The notes: a model not told the origin generated them from the sequence alone. A stretch of DNA of 64,000 nt from Bacillus cereus (GCF_025917685.1 NZ_CP089518.1:3473001-3537000); one strand, 5' to 3'. Shown: positions 27,890 to 38,005, numbered from the stretch's first letter. A program made the numbers and translations.

Positions 27890-30800
27890 ATGTCTCGCTT
27901 TAACGACAATCAAAATAAATACTCCAATCCATGCTTCCCAACTAGTGCTGGACGAATTCCAACTACCCCAACGATTCCAATTACTAAAGCACAAATTAGA
28001 AAATTCCGCGCAATCATTAACGATTTAATAAAAATAATCCCTAAACTTTTCGCCAATCCATCCCCAAAAAACATAGAAGATCTAATAGATACATTGCACC
28101 TACTAAACAAATTCATTTGTTCACTAGACGCTACTTCTGCTCTGAAAGCACAAGGATTCGCCATTATCAAAAACTTAATAACTATATTAAACAATCCGAC
28201 CTTCGTAGCAAGTGCCGTATTTGTTGAACTTCAAATTTTAATTAATTATTTACTTTACATTACAAAGTTATTCCGAATTGATTCTTGTACACTCCAAGAA
28301 CTCCTTAAATTAATTGCAGAGTTACAAACTACTCTAGTTAATTCAGCTTCTTTCGGCAGAGGACCTACTGGACCTACTGGACCTCAAGGTAATACTGGCG
28401 CTACCGGACCTCAAGGTATTCAAGGTAACACGGGTGCTACCGGACCTCAAGGCATTCAAGGTAACACGGGTGCTACCGGACCTAGAGGTAACACAGGTAA
28501 TACTGGCGCTACCGGACCTAGAGGTAACACAGGTGCTACTGGTGCCACTGGATCTCAAGGGCCTCAAGGTAATACTGGCGCTACTGGACCTCAAGGTATT
28601 CAAGGTAACACGGGTGCTACCGGACCTCAAGGCATTCAAGGTAATACTGGCGCTACCGGACCTCAAGGCATTCAAGGTAACACGGGTGCTATCGGACCTA
28701 GAGGTAACACAGGTAACACGGGCGCTACCGGACCTAGAGGTAACACAGGTGCTACTGGTGCCACTGGATCTCAAGGGCCTCAAGGTAATACTGGCGCTAC
28801 TGGACCTCAAGGTGTTCAAGGTAACACGGGTGCTACCGGTGCCACTGGATCTCAAGGGCCTCAAGGTAATACTGGCGCTACTGGACCTCAAGGTGTTCAA
28901 GGTAACACAGGTACTACTGGACCTAGAGGTAACACAGGTGCCACTGGTGCTACTGGACCTCAAGGTGTTCAAGGTAACACGGGTGCTACCGGTGCCACTG
29001 GATCTCAAGGGCCTCAAGGTAATACTGGTGCTACTGGACCTCAAGGTGTTCAAGGTAACACGGGTGCTACCGGACCTAGAGGTAACACGGGCGCTACTGG
29101 TGCTGCCGGACCTAGAGGTAACACGGGCGCTACTGGTGCTGCCGGACCTAGAGGTAACACAGGTGCCACTGGATCTCAAGGACCTCAAGGTAATACTGGC
29201 GCTACCGGACCTCAAGGTATTCAAGGTAACACGGGCGCTACTGGTGCCACTGGTGCCACTGGACCTCAGGGTGTTCAAGGTAACACGGGTGCTACCGGAT
29301 CTCAAGGGCCTCAAGGTAATACTGGTGCTACTGGACCTCAAGGTGTTCAAGGTAACACGGGTGCTACCGGACCTAGAGGTAACACAGGTACCACTGGATC
29401 TCAAGGACCTCAAGGTGTTCAAGGTAACACAGGTGCTACCGGACCTAGAGGTAACACAGGTACCACTGGATCTCAAGGACCTCAAGGTAATACTGGCGCT
29501 ACTGGACCTCAAGGTGTTCAAGGTAACACGGGTGCTACCGGACCTAGAGGTAACACAGGTGCCACTGGATCTCAAGGACCTCAAGGTATTCAAGGTAACA
29601 CGGGCGCTACTGGTGCCACTGGACCTCAGGGTGTTCAAGGTAACACGGGTGCTACCGGATCTCAAGGGCCTCAAGGTAATACTGGCGCTACCGGACCTCA
29701 AGGTGTTCAAGGTAACACGGGTGCTACCGGACCTAGAGGTAACACGGGCGCTACTGGTGCTGCCGGACCTAGAGGTAACACGGGCGCTACTGGTGCTGCC
29801 GGACCTAGAGGTAACACAGGTGCCACTGGATCTCAAGGACCTCAAGGTAATACTGGCGCTACCGGACCTCAAGGTATTCAAGGTAACACGGGCGCTACTG
29901 GTGCCACTGGTGCCACTGGACCTCAGGGTGTTCAAGGTAACACGGGTGCTACCGGATCTCAAGGGCCTCAAGGTAATACTGGCGCTACCGGACCTCAAGG
30001 TATTCAAGGTAACACGGGCGCTACTGGTGCCACTGGACCCCAGGGTGTTCAAGGTAACACGGGTGCTACTGGACCTCAAGGTGTTCAAGGTAACACGGGT
30101 GCTACTGGTGCCACTGGATCTCAAGGTGTTCAAGGTAACACGGGTGCTACCGGACCTAGAGGTAACACAGGTGCTACTGGTGCTACCGGACCTCAAGGGC
30201 CTCAAGGTAATACTGGCGCTACTGGACCTCAAGGTGTTCAAGGTAACACGGGTGCTACCGGATCTCAAGGGCCTCAAGGTAATACTGGCGCTACTGGACC
30301 TCAAGGTGTTCAAGGTAACACAGGTACTACTGGACCTCAAGGTGTTCAAGGACCAACGGGTGCTACTGGTATAGGAGTTACCGGACCTACTGGACCTTCT
30401 GGTGGGCCTCCTGGACCTACTGGACCTCAAGGTGTTCAAGGTAACACGGGTGCTACTGGTGCCACTGGATCTCAAGGTGTTCAAGGTAACACAGGTACTA
30501 CTGGACCTAGAGGTAACACAGGTGCCACTGGTGCTACTGGATCTCAAGGTGTTCAAGGTAACACGGGTGCTACTGGACCTAGAGGTAACACAGGTGCCAC
30601 TGGTGCTACTGGATCTCAAGGGCCTCAAGGTAATACTGGCGCTACTGGACCTCAAGGTGTTCAAGGTAACACGGGCGCTACTGGACCTCAAGGTGTTCAA
30701 GGTAACACGGGCGCTACCGGACCTAGAGGTAACACAGGTGCCACTGGATCTCAAGGGCCTCAAGGTAATACTGGCGCTACTGGACCTCAAGGTGTTCAAG

Positions 30801-31279
30801 GTAACACAGGTACTACTGGACCTCAAGGTGTTCAAGGACCAACGGGTGCTACTGGTATAGGAGTTACCGGACCTACTGGACCTAGCTTCCCAGTAGCGAC
30901 AATCGTTGTAACAAACAACATCCAACAAACAGTAATCCAATTTAATAACTTTATTTTTAGTACTGCAATTAACGTAAACAATATTATCTTTAACGGCACA
31001 AATACAGTGACTGTTATCAACGCTGGTATTTATGTAATTAGCGTATCCATCTCTACAACCGCACCGGGATGCGCTCCGCTTGGAGTAGGAATTTCAATAA
31101 ACGGAGCAGTGGCAACTGACAACTTCTCTTCAAATTTAATAGGCGATTCGCTTTCATTTACTACAATTGAAACGTTAGCAGCTGGCGCAAATATTTCTGT
31201 CCAATCTACCTTAAGCGAAATTACAATCCCCCAAACAGGCAACACTAACATCCGACTTACTGTATTTAGAATCGCTTAA
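27890..31279 (+). CDS. BclA-like collagen-like exosporium protein with C1q/TNF-like C-terminal domain
   Basis: A 1129-residue protein in three parts. Residues 1-155 are a helical N-domain with a proline/threonine stretch ([11 protein letters not shown]) where BclA-type exosporium leaders have LVGPTLPPIPP. Residues of about 157-998 are about 280 G-X-Y triplets, mainly [12 protein letters not shown] and GPR, rich in Thr for O-glycosylation. The last ~130 residues are a beta-rich trimerising domain (from [14 protein letters not shown] to IRLTVFRIA) like the BclA C-domain. It should form hair-like trimers on the spore surface. It resembles ExsJ/BclE-type proteins; the exact ortholog is unsure. 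AAAGGAGAG precedes ATG at 27890. Confidence 0.88.
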   Translation: MSRFNDNQNKYSNPCFPTSAGRIPTTPTIPITKAQIRKFRAIINDLIKIIPKLFANPSPKNIEDLIDTLHLLNKFICSLDATSALKAQGFAIIKNLITILNNPTFVASAVFVELQILINYLLYITKLFRIDSCTLQELLKLIAELQTTLVNSASFGRGPTGPTGPQGNTGATGPQGIQGNTGATGPQGIQGNTGATGPRGNTGNTGATGPRGNTGATGATGSQGPQGNTGATGPQGIQGNTGATGPQGIQGNTGATGPQGIQGNTGAIGPRGNTGNTGATGPRGNTGATGATGSQGPQGNTGATGPQGVQGNTGATGATGSQGPQGNTGATGPQGVQGNTGTTGPRGNTGATGATGPQGVQGNTGATGATGSQGPQGNTGATGPQGVQGNTGATGPRGNTGATGAAGPRGNTGATGAAGPRGNTGATGSQGPQGNTGATGPQGIQGNTGATGATGATGPQGVQGNTGATGSQGPQGNTGATGPQGVQGNTGATGPRGNTGTTGSQGPQGVQGNTGATGPRGNTGTTGSQGPQGNTGATGPQGVQGNTGATGPRGNTGATGSQGPQGIQGNTGATGATGPQGVQGNTGATGSQGPQGNTGATGPQGVQGNTGATGPRGNTGATGAAGPRGNTGATGAAGPRGNTGATGSQGPQGNTGATGPQGIQGNTGATGATGATGPQGVQGNTGATGSQGPQGNTGATGPQGIQGNTGATGATGPQGVQGNTGATGPQGVQGNTGATGATGSQGVQGNTGATGPRGNTGATGATGPQGPQGNTGATGPQGVQGNTGATGSQGPQGNTGATGPQGVQGNTGTTGPQGVQGPTGATGIGVTGPTGPSGGPPGPTGPQGVQGNTGATGATGSQGVQGNTGTTGPRGNTGATGATGSQGVQGNTGATGPRGNTGATGATGSQGPQGNTGATGPQGVQGNTGATGPQGVQGNTGATGPRGNTGATGSQGPQGNTGATGPQGVQGNTGTTGPQGVQGPTGATGIGVTGPTGPSFPVATIVVTNNIQQTVIQFNNFIFSTAINVNNIIFNGTNTVTVINAGIYVISVSISTTAPGCAPLGVGISINGAVATDNFSSNLIGDSLSFTTIETLAAGANISVQSTLSEITIPQTGNTNIRLTVFRIA
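28362..30885 (+). repeat. Collagen G-X-Y coding repeat array
   Basis: About 2.5 kb of 9-nt-based repeats encode the collagen triplets and are much more G+C-rich than the surroundings. A block at about 29042-29325 recurs identically at about 29699-29982, an offset of 657 bases (73 triplets). The closing motif [14 protein letters not shown] occurs twice, near 30358-30400 and at the end near 30846-30885. Copy number probably varies between strains. Confidence 0.85.
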
Positions 31280-31307
31280 ATTTCACCACTTATTGTTTAT
31301 GGCAAAT

Positions 31308-31340
31308 AAAAAAAAGAGCGAGAAATTCGCTCTTTTTTTG
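31308..31340. terminator. Bidirectional terminator between the collagen-like gene and hfq
   Basis: AAAGAGCGA pairs with TCGCTCTTT, with A-run and T-run on the two flanks. It serves both convergent genes. Confidence 0.8.
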
Positions 31341-31360
31341 CTATGTACAATAATTCATTA

Positions 31361-31585
31361 CTACTCTAGTTCAATCGAAACATTTTTTTGTGGTACAAAT
31401 GTAGAAATTGCATGTTTATAAATAAGCTGTTGCTTACCTTCTGTCTCCAGTAGGACTGTAAAATTATCAAACCCTTTAATTAATCCACGAAGCTGGAAAC
31501 CATTTAATAAGTACAGCGTAACGAACGTATTCTCTTTACGGAGTTGATTTAAAAATTGATCTTGAATATTGATTGATTGCTTCAT
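31361..31585 (-). CDS. hfq: RNA chaperone Hfq
   Basis: A 74-residue Sm-like protein that forms hexameric rings and binds small RNAs and mRNA. The Sm1 motif lies in [20 protein letters not shown] and the Sm2 motif is YKHAIS, both conserved. It follows miaA by 21 bases on the same strand, the widespread miaA-hfq pairing. GAGGAGG precedes the ATG at 31585. B. cereus group genomes can hold more than one hfq; this is the chromosomal miaA-linked one. Confidence 0.97.
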
Positions 31586-31606
31586 GTCGAATCCTCCTCT
31601 TTTTCT

Positions 31607-32560
31607 CTACTTAATATTATTCGACTTTAGTTGTAACTTTCCTTCTATGTATCGTAAAATTTCTGACGTTTTTTCACCATCTGTAACATCAAACCATGTG
31701 ACATCCATTTTATTGCGGAACCATGTTAATTGACGTTTGGCATAACGGCGTGAATTCGTCTTTAATTGTGCCACCGCTTCTTCTAAAGAGACACGATTCT
31801 CAAAATAACCATATATCTCCTTATACCCAATCGCTTGAATAGATTGACAATCTCGCATCCCTCTACTATACAGCCCTTCTACTTCCTCTAATAAACCTTG
31901 TTCCATCATTAAATCCACTCGCAAGTTAATGCGATCGTATAGCATTTCTCGATCCATTGTCAAGCCAATTAATGAAACATCATATAATAACTCGTTTTCT
32001 TGTTTTTCAAGTTGATCACTCATTTTTTCGCCCGTCGTATGGAAAATTTCTAACGCACGAATGACACGTCGCACGTTATTTGCATGAATACGCTCCGCGC
32101 TTTCTGGATCTACTTCTTGCAATTTTCCATGTACATATTCCACACCACGTTCTAAAGCTAACTTTTCCATTTGTTCTCGGTATGTAGCATCACCAGCATC
32201 ATCTGTAAACTGATAATCGAATAAAACAGATTGTATATAAAGACCGGTTCCACCAACTATAATTGGTAATTTACCACGCTTTGTAATTTCTCGAATATGT
32301 TTACGAACACGTTCTTGAAATTCCGCAACAGAAAATGATTCTTCCGGATCTTTTATATCGACCATATAATGTGGAATTCCATCCATCTCTTCTGTTGTTA
32401 CCTTTGCAGTTCCAATATCCATCGTGCGATAGATCTGCATGGAATCGCCACTTATAATTTCACCGTTCAACGCTTTTGCAAGATCGATACTTAACTTCGT
32501 CTTCCCAACAGCAGTGGGTCCAATTATGACAGCAACTTTTTCACGTTGCACTTCTCCCAT
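31607..32560 (-). CDS. miaA: tRNA dimethylallyltransferase
   Basis: About 317 residues. MiaA adds a dimethylallyl group to A37 of tRNAs that read UNN codons. The P-loop is GPTAVGKT near residue 15, followed by ISGDSMQIYRTMDIGTAK and HYMVDIKDP. Later motifs include VGGTGLYIQSVL and SRRYAKRQLTWFRNK. ATG at 32560 is chosen because AAAGAGAG lies nine bases upstream; the in-frame TTG at 32569 abuts that site. Confidence 0.96.
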   Translation of the reverse strand: MGEVQREKVAVIIGPTAVGKTKLSIDLAKALNGEIISGDSMQIYRTMDIGTAKVTTEEMDGIPHYMVDIKDPEESFSVAEFQERVRKHIREITKRGKLPIIVGGTGLYIQSVLFDYQFTDDAGDATYREQMEKLALERGVEYVHGKLQEVDPESAERIHANNVRRVIRALEIFHTTGEKMSDQLEKQENELLYDVSLIGLTMDREMLYDRINLRVDLMMEQGLLEEVEGLYSRGMRDCQSIQAIGYKEIYGYFENRVSLEEAVAQLKTNSRRYAKRQLTWFRNKMDVTWFDVTDGEKTSEILRYIEGKLQLKSNNIK

Positions 32561-32740
32561 ATCATTCAACTCTCTTTATGTAATGTACTCCATCTATTGA
32601 TTATACCCAATCTTACCAATTTTAACGACATGATTGCAAGTTCTTTCATTCCGGTAAATGAAATTATAAATAAAAAAGAACATAGTTTGTCCAATTCTGC
32701 ATATACATGATAAAAATCGCTCGGAGAGGATGGGTTGACT

Positions 32741-32986
32741 ATGAAACAATCCACTATCAATTTTTCAACACTAACAAATGACCTCATTTTGGCTACAGCT
32801 ACAAAAGAACAAAATTGTTCACAAGACGAATTGTACTTCGCCTTAAATTGTTTACTACGTTCTTTTCATTCTACTCTTCAAGAAACAACGTTACATTCGG
32901 AAAACACACATACAGAGTATATGCAAACTCAATTTTGCAGCGCATATAAAATTATTACAGGTAAAACAATTTATCCATTTCAATAA
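32741..32986 (+). CDS. Small conserved-looking protein, about 81 residues, unknown function
   Basis: ATG at 32741 (or TTG two codons earlier) follows GGAGAGGATGGG. The product is soluble, with several Cys and His residues (NCSQDEL, NCLL, HSTLQETTLHSENTHT) and an aromatic C-terminus. It is divergent from miaA and ends just before a strong shared hairpin, so it looks like a real single-gene unit. No family recognised. Confidence 0.65.
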   Translation: MKQSTINFSTLTNDLILATATKEQNCSQDELYFALNCLLRSFHSTLQETTLHSENTHTEYMQTQFCSAYKIITGKTIYPFQ

Positions 32987-33021
32987 CCATTTTTTGAGGC
33001 GATATTGTTATTACAAAATGA

Positions 33022-33064
33022 TAAAAAGCGGTTGCTTACATATTTTCAAGCAACCGCTTTTTTA
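33022..33064. terminator. Bidirectional terminator
   Basis: AAAAAGCGGTTGCTT (33023-33037) pairs with AAGCAACCGCTTTTTT (33048-33063). It serves the small plus-strand gene and the 3D-domain gene on the minus strand. Confidence 0.85.
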
Positions 33065-33080
33065 CATTAATAAAGATAAA

Positions 33081-34013
33081 TTATTTTATAACTTTCACTT
33101 TAACGGATTTACGACCCCAACTATCAGCATTGCTATCTGAACCAACTAAAACATCAATACGGTTTCCTTTGATCGCGCCACCAGTATCTCCAGCAATCGC
33201 TTCTCCATATCCTTCCACCCACACTTTTGATCCAAGAGGGATTACTTTTGGATCCACAGCAATAACTTTCATATTTGGATTCGCTGTTAAATCATGCCCC
33301 ATCGCAGTTAACACACGTCCACCATACGTACCATTCTCACCTGGATTCGCTGTATACGCTGTCGCTTCTACTGTTATTTCACGCCCACCAGCAGGTTCAC
33401 TAGTTTCAGTAGATTTCGCAACTGGTTTCGCAGTTGGCTTTGTTTTTTCTACAGGTTTACTTGAATCTACACTCTTAACAGCTTCTTTACTCTTAACTGT
33501 CGTATTATTTTTAACCGATGTTTTCACTCTAGCCGGTGCTTCTTCTTGAGTTACCACTTCTTTCGTTTCAATCACAGGTGCCGTTCCTGTTAAAAATGGA
33601 ACGTGAGCATATGCTGTTTTCCCATTATATTCGAATTGTAACCATTCATTTTGAACTTGATTTGTCGTTTCAATCACATCATCTTTATTTAGTTTACCAA
33701 TAATTTCAGAGTCAGTATTCGCTCCAGCACGAACATTTAATACGTTCGCCGCTACATAATAAGTACTTTTTGTAAATTCAGCACTTACAAATGCTTCTTT
33801 ACCATTTAATTTAATTTTTGTCCATCCGTTTTCTGTATTTATAACATCTAATTTATTTCCACTTAACATTTTACCTACAAGCTTTGACTCGACAGTTGGG
33901 TTTTCTCTAACATTTAATACGTCCGTTGTTACAATCGTTTCCGCTTTCGCAGAACCTGCAAAAATCCCAAGACCAAAAACTGCTGCTGTTGCTATACCTA
34001 ATAATTTTTTCAT
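33081..34013 (-). CDS. Secreted SH3-SH3-3D domain cell-wall protein
   Basis: About 310 residues. A signal peptide (MKKLLGIATAAVFGLGIFAG, cut after AKA) is followed by two bacterial SH3 repeats, each with VLNVR (about 30-85 and 92-150), a Lys/Thr/Val-rich linker (about 155-210) and a C-terminal 3D domain (about 212-310, with VEATAYTA, GAIKGNRIDVLVGS). 3D domains share the MltA-like barrel with catalytic Asp residues, so wall hydrolysis is likely, as in YocH- and Ent-type proteins. ATG at 34013 follows GGAGG; the longer upstream frame would bury the signal peptide. An extended -10 (TGCTATAAT) is at about 34048-34056. Confidence 0.9.
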   Translation of the reverse strand: MKKLLGIATAAVFGLGIFAGSAKAETIVTTDVLNVRENPTVESKLVGKMLSGNKLDVINTENGWTKIKLNGKEAFVSAEFTKSTYYVAANVLNVRAGANTDSEIIGKLNKDDVIETTNQVQNEWLQFEYNGKTAYAHVPFLTGTAPVIETKEVVTQEEAPARVKTSVKNNTTVKSKEAVKSVDSSKPVEKTKPTAKPVAKSTETSEPAGGREITVEATAYTANPGENGTYGGRVLTAMGHDLTANPNMKVIAVDPKVIPLGSKVWVEGYGEAIAGDTGGAIKGNRIDVLVGSDSNADSWGRKSVKVKVIK

Positions 34014-34056
34014 GAATAGCCTCCATTTGCTTTGTTTTCGTATTTTCATTATAGCA

Positions 34057-34319
34057 ACAGATTTTGGGGGTTTTTAGAAATCACACAATTACAAAGCATT
34101 CGTAATACACCATTAATGAGCTGTAACATAAATTTCCATATTCATAAAGTGCATTTCCAATAGAATCCCCAATAGTTTTCATATATTTTCCACATAGAAG
34201 CATGAGAATTTTTTCCAGAAAAAATTACAGTATTACTGTTTTGTTACAAAAAAATCACGTTTCATTACATCTTTTACCAAAATTCATCATTCTCCAACTA
34301 TTAACCTACTTTTTTGTAA
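34057..34319. other. Intergenic region, no gene seen
   Basis: About 260 A+T-rich bases between the 3D-domain gene promoter and the fruA terminator. A plus-strand open frame beginning here runs antisense into fruA and has no ribosome site. Nothing else could be supported. Confidence 0.4.
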
Positions 34320-34357
34320 TAAAAAAGGAACAACTCCTATTAGCTGTCCCTTTTATC
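34320..34357 (-). terminator. fruA terminator
   Basis: On the minus strand AAAAGGGACAGCT pairs imperfectly with AGTTGTTCCTTTT and is followed by T-runs. It lies directly after the fruA stop. Confidence 0.6.
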
Positions 34358-34359
34358 AT

Positions 34360-36219
34360 TTATTTAACTTTCTTTTTCCAAACACCTATCATAACCGCTG
34401 AAACAATCGTTCCAATTAATATAGAGAAAATATATAGCAACGGTTTATTTACTAATGCTATAACAAACAACCCACCATGTGGTGCTGGTAACGTAATTTG
34501 GAATAACATCGATAACGCACCTGCAATACTTGAACCAACAACACAACTTACAATTACTCGAATCGGATCTGCAGCTGCAAATGGAATTGCACCTTCTGTA
34601 ATAAACGATGCGCCCATAATATAATTTGTTAAACCTGATTTACGTTCCGCTTCAGTAAACTTCGATTTAAAGAATGTAGTTGCGAATGCAATTGCAAGTG
34701 GCGGTACCATACCACCAGCCATAACAGCAGAGTGCACTCCAAAGTTCTGCGCTTCTATTGCAGCAATACCAAATGTAAATGCAGCTTTATTAATTGGACC
34801 ACCCATATCAATTGCCATCATACCACCTAAAATAAGACCTAGTAATATAGCATTTGTACCGTTCAAACCATTTAACCATCCTGTTAACATTTCATTCAAT
34901 GCTACTACAGGCGGAATTACTACTTTTTGCATTACAACTCCTGTAATTAACAATCCAAAGACTGGATATAACAAAACAGGTTTAATCCCTTCTAACTGTG
35001 CTGGTAATCCTGAAAATAATCTTTTCAATCCTAAAACAACATATCCAGCTAAGAAACCAGCAATTAATCCACCTAAAAATCCAGCATTCGCATGTGCCGC
35101 TAAAAACCCACCTACGACACCAGGCATAAAACCAGGTCGATCAGCAATAGAACTCGCAATAAATCCAGCTAAGATTGGTACTAGGAATAAAAACGCACCT
35201 GTTTTTCCGCCTCCAATAGACATTAGCAATTCAGCGAAAGGACCTTCTGCCTTAATACCACCAACCCAAAACGCTAGCGCAATTAAAATTCCGCCACCAA
35301 CAACGAATGGAAGCATATTACTTACACCGTTCATTAAGTGCTTATAAATTCCTAACCCTTTTTCTTTCTCTGCGCTTTCTGTCTTCCCATCTTCCTTTAT
35401 TCCTTTAAAGATAGGCGCGTCTTGTTTTACAGCTCGATTAAGAAGCGCTTCCGTTTTTCTAATCCCATCAGCGACTGGCACTTGAATGACATGCTTCCCA
35501 GCAAAACGGTTCATTTCTACTTGTTTATCTGCCGCAACGATAATAGCCGTTGCACGTTCAATGTCCTCTCTTGTTAAACCGTTTTTTATACCTGTTGATC
35601 CATTCGTTTCAACTTTAATTGCGATTCCTAGCTCTGCTGCTTTTGCTTTCAAGCTATCTGCAGCCATATACGTGTGAGCGATTCCAGTTGGGCAAGCCGT
35701 AACTGCTAATACGTACGGTTCATTTCCTTCTGGTTTTGCAACTTCAACCTCTTCTTCTTCTTTTTCATTCTCTTTTTCATCAAATAAACGAAGAAGTTCC
35801 TCTTCATCCTTTGCTTCTAATAATTGCTTGCGAAACCCTTCATCCATTAATAATGTAGAAAGACGAGACAACGTTTCTAAATGCGTATTATTCGCCCCTT
35901 CACTCGCAGCAATCATAAAGAATAAATGTGCAGACTGTCCGTCCAGCGATTCATAGTTGATACCGCTTACACTTCTACCAAAACAAATCGCTGGTTGCTT
36001 AACAGCTTTCGTCTTCGCATGAGGTATAGCAATACCTTCACCAATTCCAGTTGTACTTTGTGATTCCCGCTTTAAAATAGCTTCTTTAAATTCAGCTTTA
36101 CTATTTAAACGATTTGCCCCGCTTAACTTCTCAACTAATTCATCTATGACAGCTTCTTTATTTGAAGCTGTCAAATTCATAATGACTGTATCCCTTTTTA
36201 ATAGTTCTGTAATTTTCAT
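34360..36219 (-). CDS. fruA: Fructose PTS transporter, EIIABC fusion
   Basis: A 619-residue fused phosphotransferase permease that imports fructose as fructose-1-phosphate. EIIA covers about 1-145 with phospho-His67 in GEGIAIPHAKT. A Glu/Lys-rich linker follows. EIIB starts near 168 with phospho-Cys176 in TACPTGIAHTYMAA. EIIC (about 285-619) has many membrane helices. It is the last gene of fruR-fruK-fruA, 13 bases after fruK. Regulation is expected through FruR and fructose-1-phosphate. Confidence 0.96.
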   Translation of the reverse strand: MKITELLKRDTVIMNLTASNKEAVIDELVEKLSGANRLNSKAEFKEAILKRESQSTTGIGEGIAIPHAKTKAVKQPAICFGRSVSGINYESLDGQSAHLFFMIAASEGANNTHLETLSRLSTLLMDEGFRKQLLEAKDEEELLRLFDEKENEKEEEEVEVAKPEGNEPYVLAVTACPTGIAHTYMAADSLKAKAAELGIAIKVETNGSTGIKNGLTREDIERATAIIVAADKQVEMNRFAGKHVIQVPVADGIRKTEALLNRAVKQDAPIFKGIKEDGKTESAEKEKGLGIYKHLMNGVSNMLPFVVGGGILIALAFWVGGIKAEGPFAELLMSIGGGKTGAFLFLVPILAGFIASSIADRPGFMPGVVGGFLAAHANAGFLGGLIAGFLAGYVVLGLKRLFSGLPAQLEGIKPVLLYPVFGLLITGVVMQKVVIPPVVALNEMLTGWLNGLNGTNAILLGLILGGMMAIDMGGPINKAAFTFGIAAIEAQNFGVHSAVMAGGMVPPLAIAFATTFFKSKFTEAERKSGLTNYIMGASFITEGAIPFAAADPIRVIVSCVVGSSIAGALSMLFQITLPAPHGGLFVIALVNKPLLYIFSILIGTIVSAVMIGVWKKKVK

Positions 36220-36232
36220 ATGTTGGTTCCCC

Positions 36233-37144
36233 CTATCGCTTAGCTACAATTACTTGCGACAATAATCCTTCTACTTTTTCTTTTTCACATAAATCAGCTG
36301 AAAATGCTGTTGCACTCCCTGTTGCAACGCCATATTGAAATGCCTTTTCAATATCTTTTGTCTGTTCATATTTACCTACAAATCCTGCAACGAGAGAATC
36401 CCCGGCCCCAACCGAATTAATTACAACACCTTTTGGAACAGTTGCTTCATATATACCTTCTGCCGTAAATAATAAAGCTCCATCTCCGGCCATTGATACG
36501 ATAACGTGCTCTACACCTTGTTCGATTAATTTTCTTCCATACGGTAAAATATCTTCTACTGTTGAAATCTCTACTCCGAATAACTCACCAAGTTCATGAT
36601 GATTAGGCTTTATTAAAAATGGCTTATTTTTAATTACATGTTGCAAGGCACTTCCACTTGCATCTACTACTACGCGAATGCCTTTTTCTACTCCAAACGC
36701 TGCGATTGATTCATAAAAGGTACTTGAGATAGACGCAGGTATACTTCCAGCTAGTACAATGCAATCTCCCTGCTTCATACTTTCAATTTGTTTCATTAAT
36801 TGTTCAAATTGCTCATTTGTCACATTAGGACCTTGCCCATTTAATTCTGTTTCTTCTTGCCCTTTTATTTTCACATTAATTCGGGAATCTCCGTCTACTT
36901 GGACGAAGTTTGTTGTTACACCTTCCGCCTGTAATACATCTTTAATAAATTGACCGGTAAATCCACCAGTAAATCCAAGCGCTACATTTTCAACACCTAA
37001 ACGATGAAGAACGCGAGAAACATTAATCCCTTTCCCCCCAGGAAACTTCATATCTTTCTCTGTTCGATTTACTGCGCCTAAATCGAAGGAATTAACTTGT
37101 ACTACATAATCAATAGATGGGTTTAAAGTAACTGTATAGATCAT
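36233..37144 (-). CDS. fruK: 1-Phosphofructokinase
   Basis: A 303-residue PfkB-family kinase converting fructose-1-phosphate to fructose-1,6-bisphosphate. It opens IYTVTLNPSIDYVVQV, has the PfkB signature 1 KFPGGKGINVSRVLHRLG, and signature 2 INSVGAGDSLVAGF with the catalytic Asp. Its ATG overlaps the fruR stop by four bases (ATGA), so translation is coupled. Confidence 0.96.
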   Translation of the reverse strand: MIYTVTLNPSIDYVVQVNSFDLGAVNRTEKDMKFPGGKGINVSRVLHRLGVENVALGFTGGFTGQFIKDVLQAEGVTTNFVQVDGDSRINVKIKGQEETELNGQGPNVTNEQFEQLMKQIESMKQGDCIVLAGSIPASISSTFYESIAAFGVEKGIRVVVDASGSALQHVIKNKPFLIKPNHHELGELFGVEISTVEDILPYGRKLIEQGVEHVIVSMAGDGALLFTAEGIYEATVPKGVVINSVGAGDSLVAGFVGKYEQTKDIEKAFQYGVATGSATAFSADLCEKEKVEGLLSQVIVAKR

Positions 37145-37893
37145 TGTTTATCAGCCTCAATTACATTGGTTTGTCTTTTATATTTTTCTAAATCAATTTC
37201 TAAATGGTTTGTAATAATATTTGCCTCTTCAACATTTGCAATTTTCGCAAACGCAACTTCTGAAAACTTACTTTCATCAATTAAGAAATATCCTTCGTTC
37301 GCTAATGTTAATGCCATTTGTTTTAAAAGTGCCTCTTCTGGATCTGGCGTTGTAAAACCAAGCTGTTCATGTACACCATTCGCTCCTAAAAAACATTTAT
37401 CAAAACGGTACTTCTGCATACTTTCCTGTGCCATAGCACCAATTAAAGCTTTCGTCCTACTTTTCATCATCCCGCCTAGTAAATATGCACGAATATTATT
37501 TTCAACTAATGCTTCAATATGCATAAGTCCATTCGTAACGACAGTAACATCTTTGTTTATTAAAAATGGAATCATTTCAAATGTTGTACTTCCCGCATCT
37601 AAATAAATGCAATCACCTTGTTCAACAACGCTAGCCGCATAGTTAGCAATTTGTTGTTTTATATGAATGTTTTTGGATGATTTTTCAACCATCGTTGGCT
37701 CTTGCCCTTTTCCTGTTAAAACAGCCGCACCACCATGAACTCTTTTTAATAACCTTTGTTTTTCCAATTGTGCTAAATCACGACGAATTGTTGATTCAGA
37801 GCTTTCTGTTCTTTCCACTAATTGTTGTAATTTAACAACCTTCTGCTCTTTTACAAGTTGCAATATCATTTGATGACGTTCAGGAGTTAACAT
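37141..37893 (-). CDS. fruR: DeoR-family regulator of the fructose operon
   Basis: About 250 residues. The N-terminal helix-turn-helix is at 3-55 (RHQMILQLVKEQKVVKLQQL, then SESTIRRDLAQLEKQ). A DeoR sensor domain follows, with DAGSTTFEMIPF and GGMMKSRTKALIG, that binds a sugar phosphate, probably fructose-1-phosphate. GAGGTG lies eight bases before ATG at 37893; the frame remains open upstream only through the promoter. It should repress its own operon via the repeats at 37944-38005. Confidence 0.92.
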   Translation of the reverse strand: MLTPERHQMILQLVKEQKVVKLQQLVERTESSESTIRRDLAQLEKQRLLKRVHGGAAVLTGKGQEPTMVEKSSKNIHIKQQIANYAASVVEQGDCIYLDAGSTTFEMIPFLINKDVTVVTNGLMHIEALVENNIRAYLLGGMMKSRTKALIGAMAQESMQKYRFDKCFLGANGVHEQLGFTTPDPEEALLKQMALTLANEGYFLIDESKFSEVAFAKIANVEEANIITNHLEIDLEKYKRQTNVIEADKQ

Positions 37894-37917
37894 TTTATTC
37901 ACCTCTTCTTTGATTAC

Positions 37918-38005
37918 AGTATAATGAAAACGATCACAAAAATCAACCAAAAACACTCATTAATAATCACAAACAACCAAAAACAATTATAAATAGCCAA
38001 AAAGA
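37918..38005 (-). promoter_or_regulatory. fru operon promoter with three FruR-like repeats
   Basis: TTGATT (37941-37946) and TATACT (37918-37923) are spaced 17 bases. Direct repeats of CAACCAAAAACA (plus strand) lie at 37944-37955 and 37974-37985, with a third, TAGCCAAAAAGA, at 37994-38005. Offsets of 30 and 20 bases place them on the same DNA face. The first overlaps the -35 box. Confidence 0.6.

Noticed and set aside
28362..30885. Regular repeats that could be taken for a CRISPR array or VNTR locus
   Set aside because: The units are contiguous coding triplets without unique spacers; they encode collagen.
28343..30940. Long antisense frame (865 codons) and two long plus frames over the collagen repeats
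   Set aside because: The 9-base repeat keeps all frames free of stops. They have no RBS, give repetitive low-complexity products, and are shadows of the collagen reading frame.
33130..33549. 139-codon plus frame over the 3D-domain gene
   Set aside because: Antisense shadow of a clear secreted protein with signal peptide and domains.
34202..34624. 140-codon plus-strand frame
   Set aside because: It runs antisense into the 3' end of fruA, crosses the terminator, and lacks a ribosome site.
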